A model generated the notes under the pieces. It saw only the letters and a list, made by a program, of their open reading frames with translations. It did no database searches and had not been told where the DNA came from. A stretch of DNA of 64,000 nucleotides, from the NCBI GenBank assembly GCA_963682025.1, contig OY821519.1:70870025-70934024 (forward strand). The letters are read 5' to 3'. Origin of the DNA: Cordilura impudica. Lineage: Eukaryota; Arthropoda; Insecta; Diptera; Scathophagidae. Shown piece by piece: positions 21,041-31,338 of the stretch. Numbering within the stretch: the first letter of the stretch is position 1; each line of letters begins with the position of its first letter. The translations under genes were made by a program, and so were the position numbers.

Positions 21041-23436
21041 CACAGTGGGGTATTGGACCCCCAAAACGGAGATTAATTGAGAAATGAAATTTGAGATATC
21101 CGATTACTTTTTTATACTCGATTGTTGTAGACAAAATTCTCCATCATTGGGCAAAAGAATCGATAACATATGTTGCTTAATTCTATTTTTGTGTTGTCTC
21201 AAAGTTCGTAATTTTTTTTCGATTTTTCCTCGTTTTTGCAAAAAGTGAATTTTTTGTATTTTCAAGTGCAAGTTTTTCTATTTTTGCTATTCAAAAGCCA
21301 AATATTGTTATGGATTCTTCAACTTCAGGTAAAAAAAAAAGCAGTTGCAGGTGGACATTTACCCTATACAACTATTTTTAATCAATTATGGAAAAAAGGT
21401 CTAAATTTTAGCCATTCTTGAGAAGAATGTAGAGTTTTAAAATGGTATCGGTCAACTTCGTGTTCTGAAATTTATATATTTTTAAAGCTTAGAAGCTGTA
21501 CTAATATAATAAACAAAAATATCTTGCGCGTTTTTTGCGCCAATTAGATTTTTAACAAATTTTGTCAAAAAAATCATGTCGTCCAAAGTGAGAGAAGAAC
21601 CGTGGCTGTAGTTTTTGTTTGTTTTGCAATATTAATATGCACTCTACACAAAAATAATATGTGTGTTCTGTTCATTGTGTTGTTTGGATTATTTAAAGTG
21701 TAGGGTAAGTTTGTTTTGTCCTCGCGCTCGTGTTCTTAGACACTTTTGTACAACTTAATATGAATAACAGATAATATGTGTAAAATAAGTGTGTAGTGTT
21801 ACTTTACACTAACTATTATATCTATTTAATATGAATACAATTCGATGTGAGTGGTCGTGGTGGTATATTTCGGGTTACAACAATAAAAACGGCAATGACC
21901 TGCTGTTATATTTTTTTAAGTGTTAATATATAGAATGTGTTGTTCCTCCTCGTTATTTTGGTAATTTATGCAAGAAATATCAAGTTTCTGAATACAGTCT
22001 TTTTATTTTAGAAATAAACTCAAAAAGATTCATTTCTCAGCGTATTCTTTACAGTATTATTAAAAATGCTGATGCTTCGCAATTAATGGAGAAGCTGAAT
22101 ATATTGAAGCAAAAATCGATAAGACAAACGAAACCAGAGGATATGGAAGACTTTAATTTGAATTTTTGCCATATTGCCTGTGATTTTAAGGATCGATGGG
22201 CAAAATCCAGTAGACATGAGGAGAGATTTTTGAGAAAAAATCAAAATTGGTTAGATTCTTCAATAGCGTTTGTGACTACAACAACTAAAAGGGGTTGCAA
22301 AGAAATTGATTTCGAGGAGTGTTCCGAAAAAAACAAAAGTGAAAAAATGTTTTGAGTTATGCTGCCACACATTTTGTTAAAATTTATCCATGGTATAAAA
22401 TGCCTACCACTTTGCACAAATTTTTTATTCAGAGGAAGCCCAAGAAGCTAGAAACAAGGATTTTAAATGCTATAGGGAGCACTTTTCACGGAAATGTAGC
22501 CGTGAGAAATCAAATGAAGACATTTTACACAGGTTTCTACTGAGCTCCGATCCGATCATTAGCAGCAAAATTAAATTACCAAAAAAAAAAATTCCAAGCC
22601 CTACCAAAATCGGTAGTAGAATTGCTTATTCCGCCAAGTATTTCAGTGAGTGCTGCTCGATCTGATTATAGTGATGATAAAACTGGAGATGAACATATTG
22701 CAGAGGCTTGCAACTCCGACGACAGTGACTAAACTAAGTAACACTTTAATGGAAAAGCAGGTTCAAATATTTTATATGGTTTTCATACTTATATATATAA
22801 CAATGTTTTCTTTTTTTCAGACAATAAAACGATGAATCCTAAGAAATTGTTTGCCAATATTTATAAAGAAGTGTTTTTTCTGCAATTTATACCATCTTGA
22901 TTCAGCAAAAAAAAACACCGGTTTGCAACAAAGGAGGAAAAAATGTTTTTTATTTAATAAGTAATAGTAAATACCTTAAAGTTTGGTTGTTTTCACATTA
23001 GTTCATATTTGTTCGAAAAATATTAATAAAAGGGCGTGGCACCGTCATATTCCACCATGGATGTAATTCATACTGTACGATCAACATATATACCAAATCT
23101 CATCTACATACCTCTGATAGTTCATGACATATATCAGTTCTAGGTTTTAGGTTGTATGGGCGGCGCCACGCCTCTTTATCCAATCACAACCAAGTATAGT
23201 CAAGTACTATTACCCGGTCAGCAGCACCACATTGGGGAAGTTTCATGACAATCGGTCTATTATTATGGCCGCCAGAGCGATTTTTAATAAGTGGGAGTGG
23301 CACCGCCCACTTTTCCAAAAAAATGTATATCATATGTCACTCAGGGATAACGTAGCATTCTTATAGTGAAAGAATTTTTAAAATCGGATAAGTAGTTTAA
23401 TTAATCTCCGTTTTTAGGGTCCAATACCCCACTGTG
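21041..23436 (+). mobile_element. Transib (RAG1-related) transposon, internally decayed
   Basis: It is 2396 bases long. Left end CACAGTGGGGTATTGGACCC and right end GGGTCCAATACCCCACTGTG form a TIR of about 38 bases, with two mismatches in the whole. CGTCG duplicates perfectly at 21036-21040 and 23437-23441. A CACWRTG terminus with 5-bp GC-rich duplications defines Transib elements, the group from which the RAG1 recombinase arose. CACAGTG is identical to the V(D)J signal heptamer. Known autonomous Transibs are longer (about 3-4 kb), so much of the gene is missing. The right interior (23035-23360) holds GGGCGTGGCACCG-type sequence also used by other repeats here. Confidence 0.88.
22020..22735 (+). 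pseudogene. Transib-type transposase remnant
   Basis: Pieces in order are FNLNFCHIACDFKDRWAKSS with RFLRKNQNWLDSSI (22086-22355), then VKIYPWYKMPTTLHKF. After a deletion and frameshift near 22430 come YSEEAQEARNKDFKCYREHF and NEDILHRFLLSSDPIISS. The S-E-E-A-x-E-A-R-N-K block followed by N-E-D-I-L-H matches the C-terminal catalytic region shared by Transib transposases and RAG1. The Glu of NED lies where RAG1 has its third catalytic acidic residue. The first two acidic residues are not visible, and stops and the deletion rule out activity. Confidence 0.68.
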
Positions 23437-23995
23437 CGTCGGTTTGTCTGTGTGTCCATGTAAATCTTGCAATAAAACTACAGGTCGCTATTGAAATTGG
23501 TAGAAATCGGTTCATGTTCAGACCTCGTCCCCAAAAAATTATCCCTATCGACTTAAATTGCCATAATATCCAAATTTTCATATAGATATCGGTCAAACTG
23601 GATTATTTTATATTTATTACATCCATTTATCAGTAGTCCAAAAATCAACCCCATAGTACAATTCTAAGTTATAGTCGCCATATAAAGTTGATTCCCGATT
23701 TTCACTTACAAAATCTTTCAAAACACAAATATGTATATTGCACAGATTTTTCTCAAATATTTGGTAAGCGACCTTACTAAATATGGTCCGGATCGGTCCA
23801 TTTTTCGACCTAGTCCCCATATGAATATAGCAGCCGATATCAATATTTTCATATCCGAAGGCAAAAAAATTAGTAACAATGCCACTCAAATTTGGTTTAT
23901 GCTTTTTTTCTATATCTAATTAATTGGACCCAAGAGATAAGGTCTCTAAACGCATGGTATAGGCTATCGTATAGTCGGTCCACTCCGACTAAGAT

Positions 23996-24504
23996 CACTG
24001 ATAGAAAAACTGTTGCTCTAATTGTCAATAAAAGTGAAATGAGATTCGAGCGTCTTCTTTAAATAATTTACCAAAATATAAAGATTCGATTTAATTTACT
24101 TCCTACAGAATGCATGATTCGCCTCCAGTTTCACAATTTGATTTATATTTCTGAATTTATATTATCGAAAAACAGTTTCGGCAGCGGTGTGTTGACGCAA
24201 AAATAATTGCGAAATTTATTTTACACTATAAGTACAATTGTTCAAATACAAATAGTTGAAGTTAGTGTTCCATTTAGTCCCTTATTAGGGACATACTGAA
24301 AACCGTCAGACGCACCTTTCGAACGCAACAACAAACAATTGCAAGTAATTAATGGAGTGAAAAAGTTCTGTATTAACCTTCTTTGATATAAAATGTTCAG
24401 AGTCACCAAAGATGTAGTAAGACAATTAAGGGACTTACAAGTTTTCGTCTTAAGTTAAGGAATTAGTCGAAGATCAGTGATCAGATATCTGTTTTTTAAA
24501 AAGA
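23996..24504. other. Spacer bounded by short inverted repeat
   Basis: GATCACTGAT (23994-24003) recurs inverted as ATCAGTGATC (24474-24483). Between them is AT-rich sequence with no frame; possibly a decayed MITE of about 490 bases. Confidence 0.45.
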
Positions 24505-24870
24505 TCGAGTAAGATACCCTATAGCATGTGTTTAGAGAGGGGGTCTAGGTACAACTAATTGGATTTAGAAAGTAACCATAAACCAAATTTGAGTAGCATT
24601 GTTATTAATTTGTTTGCTTTGGGATATGAAAAAATTCATATCGGATGCCATATTTATATGAGGACTAAGTCGAAAAATGGACCGATCTGGCTATATTTGG
24701 TATAATTTTTGCGAAAACATCTACAATCCAAATTTGAAAAAAATCTGTGCAATATTTATATTTTTTTTGATAGACTTAAGTGAAACTCGGGAAGCAGCTT
24801 TATATGGTGCTATGATTAAAAATTTTCCATTAATGGTTGAAATAAACACACACAACTCAAAACTTTTTCA
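24505..24870 (-). mobile_element. DINE-like element, 3' half
   Basis: It runs from the GAGTAAGATACCCTATAGCATG end to the AATAAACACACAC block, where it meets an oppositely oriented copy. Confidence 0.75.
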
Positions 24871-24892
24871 CTTAACCGATTGTGGGGACCCA

Positions 24893-25448
24893 ATTTTTTA
24901 TGACAAACTCAGAATCATTTTCTGTGTCGATTTAGCATTGTCCGTCCGTCCGTCAGTCTGTGTATCCTTTTAAGTATTGTAATAAAACTACAGCTTTTGT
25001 CGGCCATAGCATGATCGGTATTGAAATTTGTGAAAATCTGTGCATATTCAGACCTAATCCCCATAAAAATTACCCCTATGAGATCGACTTAAATTGCCCC
25101 AAGATCCAAACTATTATATAGATCTCAGTCAAATTTGTTCTATGTATATTTATTACACCCATTAATTAGAACTCCAAAAGTAAACTCTGTGGGTGAATTT
25201 TAGTCCATATAAAATTATTTCCATATAAACCTGCTTGGTTTCTATATGTTTCTGTGGAGAATAGATGTATTTACTATATATAACCATGATCGGTGTATTT
25301 TTCAACCTAGACCACATGAATTTTTTCATTTCTACGGGCACCAAAGTCATAACAATACCTCTCAAATTTAGTTTGATCTTAGACCCTCTCCTTAAATTCA
25401 TGACATAGTGTATCGGACAGTCGATCTAGACCGACTATAATTTTCCGA
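24893..25448 (+). mobile_element. DINE-like element, 5' truncated
   Basis: It starts at AACTCAGAATCATTTTCTG, has (GTCC)3 near 24938 and ends at the hairpin GTCGATCTAGACCGAC and ATAATTTTCC. With its left neighbour it forms a head-to-head pair. Confidence 0.75.
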
Positions 25449-26640
25449 CTTTTTCAAGTGGTAGTGCCAACACTCATATATAAAGTGAATGCATAGAAGA
25501 AGTACGCCACTGGTTTAAACCAAGCAAAAGGTGGGTAGATTACATCCAGTCAAGTGTAAGTCGAACTACATTCGTTCGGGTGGTATTCCATGAAACTTAG
25601 TGCAGGAGGCAGGTTCAGTGGATAGAAGAGTGAGTTACATTCAGTGGCAGCTTAGGGCCGTCCCTCCAGTTTGGATTACATCCAGCGCAATCATATCTAG
25701 GAAAAATAGTAAATATTATAGAGATTACCGCAGTATCCGTGATGCCAAACGCAGGAGGACTTCGGCAGAGTCGAATACAAATACTATCACCGCTGGCGAT
25801 CTCGATCCTACTCTATGGATCTCCAGTATGGAGGAGAGCTCTCAAAAATATATGGTGTGCATCTTTAGAAGAGTGTATTTCGGATATCGCACAATATCTT
25901 ATGAGATAGCGGGAATCATCCCAGTAGATATAGCAGCAAAGGGGCTATTGGGGATACACGAGGAAAAAAGTGGAACTCCGGCCACTCCGGGATGAATCAT
26001 ACCAATAGCTGAAAGATATAAGTCCATGAAAAAATTACAAATAAAATGGGAAAATTCACCTAAAATGCAGTGGACCTATAAATTGATCCCAAACATAGTC
26101 ACGGACAACTACTGCTACTTATATCGCTTCGGACATGAGAGCTACAATGTCCCAACCAGTAGAAATATGTGGAGCATCTGGCATTCATGTGCTCACGGTT
26201 TTACGACCAACGAATACAACTAGAATTCAACACAGGTGGGAGCTTTACAGTCGAGAACATTATGAAAGTGATGCTGCGGTCGGAAAGAAACTGAATTATA
26301 TATATATATTAGTTCCCGTAGTTTATACAAGAAGCATAGGGCCAAGGAGCATAAATGAACCGAATTGCAGTCAATAAATTTATTAACATCGGTCACGAGG
26401 CACTGCGAAAAGCATAGGAGTTCCGCAAGGAAGCATAGGAGCGACACAATCATGAAGCAAAAGGATTAGGAGGAGATGGAGTACTGCTTTAATAGCTGAC
26501 CACTGCTACAAAGTAATAACTGAAGGTAGAATCGCAGGAACGGGGTGTTTGTTTAGTACATAGGCACATTTGGTGAATCGTACATAAACTACAGCATGGG
26601 CGGAAAGCATCTTTCTAATGTTCCAACAACAACTAAATAC
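25449..26640 (+). pseudogene. R1-like LINE, C-terminal fragment
   Basis: The plus strand gives RRVYFGYRTISYEIAGIIPV (25867-25930), the YRTxS...IAGxxPID block found downstream of the reverse transcriptase in R1-type LINEs. After a shift, MKKLQIKWENSPKMQWTYKL and YLYRFGHESYNVP follow; these correspond to the RWTxxLIP and FGxxxSxxCP region. The nucleic-acid-binding Cys residues of that region are not intact. A further piece (GGSFTVENIMKVML) appears near 26240. The 5' end, with endonuclease and polymerase core, is absent. It ends about 290 bases before lipocalin exon 3. Confidence 0.68.
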
Positions 26641-26925
26641 ATAAATAAATCTTACACATTTTAGACAAATAAATAAAGTGATTATCGAAAGAAATAAATC
26701 TAAATGAACTGTTTGCTACATTTTATAAATACAGTTAAAGAACCCTGGTTATCAAAATTGGAACAACCAGAGGTTCCTTAGACGATAACAAACTTATAGT
26801 TAGAAGCAAAATATTTTTCCTCATACAATTGCATTATTGGGATTATAACTGCTTATATATATATCTTAAACAAGAGTCAGGATTGGCCTACATTTAAGCC
26901 AAGGATGTTATCAAAAAATACTTAC
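26641..26925. other. Lipocalin intron start, unique-looking sequence
   Basis: The left flank of exon 3 on the minus strand; no repeat match and no further lipocalin exon found. Confidence 0.4.
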
Positions 26926-27321
26926 TTCATGATTTAAACCTTGAGGCTTCCGACTCAAAACAATCGTGTAGATGCTGTGATGCATGTCACTGGAGCAAAA
27001 TGTCAATACCAAATGATCACTAACCGCTTTAACCACCTGGACGGTACCAGTAAACTGATTATATTTATTTAAGGCAACCATCGAGCCACGTTGTTCACCA
27101 ACATTTGTCCATAGACCGGGATGATTCATGGTATAATTGAAATTGTACTCAATATTATCATCTTTTTCACTCCATACCAAGCGTAAGTATCTGGTACTCA
27201 AATGTGAATTTCTATGATTTGTAACCGCATCATGTTGACCATACGATGTTGGCGATGATGATGCTGCTGTTGATGTGATAGTGTCCAGCCTTCTATAACT
27301 AGGCTGATAGTAATCACGCAT
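26926..27321 (-). CDS. Lipocalin exon 3 (barrel core and third conserved block)
   Basis: A 396-base, 132-codon exon preceded by caccaccaacag and followed by GAA/GTAAGT. Residues 1-45 (rich in Ser, Thr, Ala, Tyr) look like a variable loop. From LRLVWSEKDDNIEYNFNY onward the alternating hydrophobic pattern of beta strands is clear. HLVLTFCSSD and YTIVLSRKPQGL match the late strands of the barrel, and the Arg of LSRKP is the conserved residue of the third lipocalin block. One N-glycosylation site (NYT) is present. The open frame continues past the donor to a TGA (VSIF), but the perfect GTAAGT makes that intronic. The missing end should hold the C-terminal helix segment. Confidence 0.83.
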
Positions 27322-27471
27322 CTGTTGGTGGTGTAAAAAATAAAGTTAGTGGAATGTGATTTATTTCAAATTAAATGTATTTATGCATACATGTATGCTC
27401 GAAAAGTATCGCAAAAAAGGAAAATATGCACTCAGAATTAAAATATATGCATTTAAAAACTCATTGTTAAA

Positions 27472-27612
27472 ACTAGCAAGAAAATTGTATTCGATATAGA
27501 CCATCTATTCGATACCATATACCATGTGTTTAGATACCCTATCTCTTATGTCCAACTAATCAGATATAGATAATATGCATATACCAAATATGAGTGGCAT
27601 TGTTATTAATTT
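27472..27612 (-). mobile_element. DINE-like copy A, left part (outer layer of nest)
   Basis: It runs from AACTAGCAAGAAAATTG to GTGGCATTGTTATTAATTTT and resumes at 35257 with GCTTTCGGATATGAAAAAGT, exactly as in uninterrupted copies (compare 24598-24630). Confidence 0.8.
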
Positions 27613-27700
27613 TTATACCCTTACGACTCAGAATCACTTTCTGAGTCGATTTAGCGATGTCCGCCTGTCCGTCTGTCCATCTGTCTGTCTGTGTGTCCAT
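27613..27700 (+). mobile_element. DINE-like copy B, left part (second layer)
   Basis: Starts TTATACCCTTACGACTCAG, passes the (GTCC/GTCT)n tract and stops at GTGTGTCCAT, which is resumed at 34772. Confidence 0.8.
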
Positions 27701-28386
27701 TAGGATGGCCCTTCGTTATATGGAGGAAAAAAAGTGTTAAAACTCACCCCCTAGAAATATGCGAATATAAAAAAAAACTGAGAAATACAAAGTTTTGGGC
27801 CAATCAAAAAACGTTTAGTCGTGGCGCAAAGCGATTGAAAATTTCAAGTGTGTTTATATGGGGAAAATATGACTTTTTTCAGATTTTACGAAAATTTCGT
27901 TTAATTTTTCCGACAAGCTGTTATATAATTCAGGATCAATATTAAATTATCCCTTCAAAAGGCTATAAAACTTCAAAATCGAATAAAACCTCGCCAAGAA
28001 ATTGCAAATGCCCCAGACCACTTTTGTGCCAAAAAAAAACTAAGTCATGCAATTTGATGGCGTTTTTTTCAACTTTGAGAAATTGATTAAAGCCATCATT
28101 CTTTTTTGGTCTCTATACTTATAAGTACTCAGATATGAAGTATTGTTTTATTACCAAATTTTGATAAAATTTTTAAAACTCCTTTTTCAAGTTTGAAAAA
28201 ACTTTCTTAAACAAAATTTAAAAAAATGAATCTATTACTTTAAGGTTTTATTAAATATATGTTGCAGATTAACTGTTTGCATTTTTAAGTAAATCCCTCT
28301 GCCACAATGTTTTTGACAAGGATTTTATTTTTGCTGATTTCGAGAAAAATTGGATTTTTGTGAAATATTCTGTAAATGTACTCTTT
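27701..28386 (+). repeat. Left TIR of the long-TIR transposon, outer part
   Basis: Inverse of 34771 down to about 34075. Shared blocks include CACCCCCTAG, GGCCAATCAAAAAACGTTTA and GCCCCAGACCACTTTTG. Confidence 0.85.
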
Positions 28387-30344
28387 CTAAATACTTTGTA
28401 TCAAAAATTCATCACTTTTCTACTTTTAAATGTTATATTTTATCTCAATAGCCTGGGGTTTCGGAAAAAAATAATATGACTCCGTTAACCCTTTTGGAAT
28501 TGGGGTCACATATGACCCCAAACTAATAAAAGACAATTTATGTTAAAAATTCAAATATTTTGTAAGTGCTGTCCAATTTTTAGATGCGACGCTTAAAATG
28601 TAATAACCAAATGTGTAGAAGTTTCGTTCCAAAAATTTGGGATAAATCCGAGAACGTTAACCCATTATTTGCCAAGGCCAGCTTTGGATTTTAAGATATT
28701 TTAAAATAAAAATGACCTAAAACGAGTTTTTTTATTACACTTGACCCTTCAGTGCTCCTAGGATCAAAATAATACATTGTGATATATCTTTGGTGCAATT
28801 ATCTGCTTATTGCTCGCGAATATAAATTAAAACAACTTTTAACCAATTTTATTATAAAATTACTTTATGTAATAAAGTAATAGTTGAATTTCTTGCTGTC
28901 TCACCCACCAATTTGGTGGATATTGATAAAAAACGCCAAAAAAAATTTCAGGTCAATCGGTGAAGATGCCATTACTTATAATGGTTGACATTTTTTAATT
29001 TTTTATAATCGGTCGCTTTATATTATCTTCAATGTCACCTACATGTTTTGAAACTTCTACCATTTTATTTCCCAGTTTTAAATAGTTTATTAAATAAAAG
29101 TAAATTTCAAATATAATAATATATATATAAGGTAATATTAAATTAATACTACTCTTAATGGAATAAATTACAAAATGAAAATAAAGTGAATTTCAAAAAA
29201 CGTCCTATTTTGACTTAAGTTGTTATACCCTATACCACTATGTGGTTTGGGTATAATGACTTTGTGCTGCTGTTTGTAACTACCAAAAATATTTGACCTA
29301 GACGAACGCTATTGAAACTGGTGAGAATCGGTCCATGTTCAGACCTAGCCCCCATACAAATGACCCCTATGAAATCGACTTAAATTGCCATAAGATCCAA
29401 ATTATCATATAAATCTTAGTCAAATTGGGTTTGTATGTGTATATTACATCCATTAATCAGTAGTCCAAAAATGATCCCTATGGGACAACTCTTAGTCATA
29501 GGCCCCATATAGAGCTGCTTCCCGATCTTTACTTAAATCAAAAACCAAAAATATTGCACTGATTCTTCTAAAATTTTGTTTGTATATATTTTTGCAAAAT
29601 ACAAGAGACCTTACCAAACATGGTCAGGATCGGTCCATTTTTGGGCCTAGTCCCCATATAGATATAGCATCCGATATGAACTTTTTCATATCTGCAGACA
29701 AAAAAATTTATAAAAATCCCACTTAAATTTGGTTTAGCATATTTTCTATGTCCAGTTAGTTGGGCCTATGGGGTAGGGTCTCTAAACGCATGGTATAGGG
29801 TATCCTATAGTCGCTCTAGACCGACTATAATTTTCTTACTTGTTTTAATTTATATTCGCGAGCAATAAGCAGATAATTGCACCAGCGATATATCACAATG
29901 GATAATTTTGATCTCAGGAGCACTGAAGAGTTAAATAAATAAAAAATTAACCGAATTATTTTTCTTAAATTCTAAATAGTGGTATCAACGAGTTTATTAG
30001 AAATACTCATTTTAGGTCATTTTTATTTTAAAATATCTTAAAATCCAAAGCTGGCCTTGGCAAATAATGGGTTAACGTTCTCGGATTTATCCCAAATTTT
30101 TGGAACGAAACTTCTACACATTTGGTTATTACATTTTAAGCGTCGCATCTAAAAATTGGACAGCACTTACAAAATATTTGAATTTTTTCAATAAATTGTC
30201 TTTTATTAGTTTGGGGTCATATGTGACCCCAATTGCAAAAGGGTTAATGGAGTCATATTATTTTTTCCGAAACCCTAGGCTATTGAGATAAAATATAACA
30301 TTTAAAAGTAGAAAAGTGATGAATTTTTGATACAAAGTATTTAG
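28387..30344. mobile_element. Fold-back element inserted in the left TIR
   Basis: Arms 28387-28833 and 29844-30344 are inverted copies of each other (CTAAATACTTTGTATCAAAA... and its inverse). They include GGGGTCACATATGACCCC in one and GGGGTCATATGTGACCCC in the other, themselves near-palindromes. The loop (28834-29223) is non-coding. The right TIR of the host element lacks this insert, which proves it is secondary. No coding capacity. Confidence 0.82.
29222..29843 (+). mobile_element. DINE-like copy C inside the fold-back loop (innermost layer)
   Basis: 5' TATACCCTATACCACTATG and 3' TAGTCGCTCTAGACCGACTA with CTTACTTGTTT are both intact. An internal deletion from TTTGACCTAGAC to GAACGCTATTG removes the (GTCC)n tract. 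Confidence 0.85.
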
Positions 30345-30930
30345 AAAGGGGTAAAAACATATGAAATCAACCAATGAGTTGAGCGCACCGATTTCGAATT
30401 GGATGAGTTTTGGTACGAAGGGAATGTTAAACATAATAATAGCGTTTGCCAACTTTCAGTGTCGTAGCTCTCGTATTTTCAGAATTATGGCCATTCCAAG
30501 TTGGCAAAAATCAATAAAAATGCACTCAGATACCTTAACACAATTTTTAATATCTCGAAAAGTATTCATTGTACGTTAATAATCAAGGGCTCATTTTACA
30601 GACTAAAACATGCGCCATTCCAAAAAAAATTTTCAAATTTTTTCAAATTTTCGATCAAGGATAATGTAAATAAAAAAGGACTAAAATTTCCAAAGGATAT
30701 TTCTCGAAAATCAATATTTTTAAAAATTTCAAAAAAATATATGTTTATTCTTATTATGTTTTGTACAAGTCTGTCAAATTTCAATGTGGAGTCTTTATTA
30801 CAACATGAGTTATTAAGAAAAAAGCAGGCGAAGGTTTATGTATTTCATGAAATGTACCAAAATACAAAAAGGTGACAAATTACAAAAAGAAGGACATATC
30901 AAATGTAACGGAACTTTTTCGACTTTACAA
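30345..30930 (+). repeat. Left TIR of the long-TIR transposon, inner part
   Basis: Inverse of about 34075 down to 33485, from GGGTAAAAACATATGAAATC to AACGGAACTTTTTCGACTT. Confidence 0.85.
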
Positions 30931-31338
30931 CCTAGACGAAATATTTATTGCCTGTTCACACAAAAAATTTACAAATATTTTATGACCTGTGGTCGGCTTA
31001 TTGGCAGTAGCAAATTCAGTCCCTATTTAAAAAACATTTTATGACCCGTAGTTCACGCAAATTTTCCAATTCAAGAAAAGCAAGGCGTGTATTTTTTTAC
31101 CTGTAATCTATTTTTTGTACCAAAAAAAACAGTATAAATCGTTCAGAGACTGTAAGTCAAACTTCAGTTGAATACTAGATTTCATAAGTGCTAAACGTCA
31201 AAGTGTTATAGTGTTAAAGTGACTTGATCGTTTGAAAAAACAAAAAAAAGAGACTAAATATTTAAATAAATTATAATTATTGTCAATACAAAAAAGTCGT
31301 GCACAATTCATTCGGTTGTGGTATTTAAAAAAAAAAAT

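Larger units (their letters stand above)
20948..23994 (+). mobile_element. DINE-1/Helentron-like element split by a Transib element
   Basis: The parts 20948-21040 and 23437-23994 join exactly in the (GTCC)n tract once the inserted element and one CGTCG copy are removed. The 3' hairpin reads TAGTCGGTCCACTCCGACTA; the CTTACTTGTT tail is lost. Confidence 0.82.
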
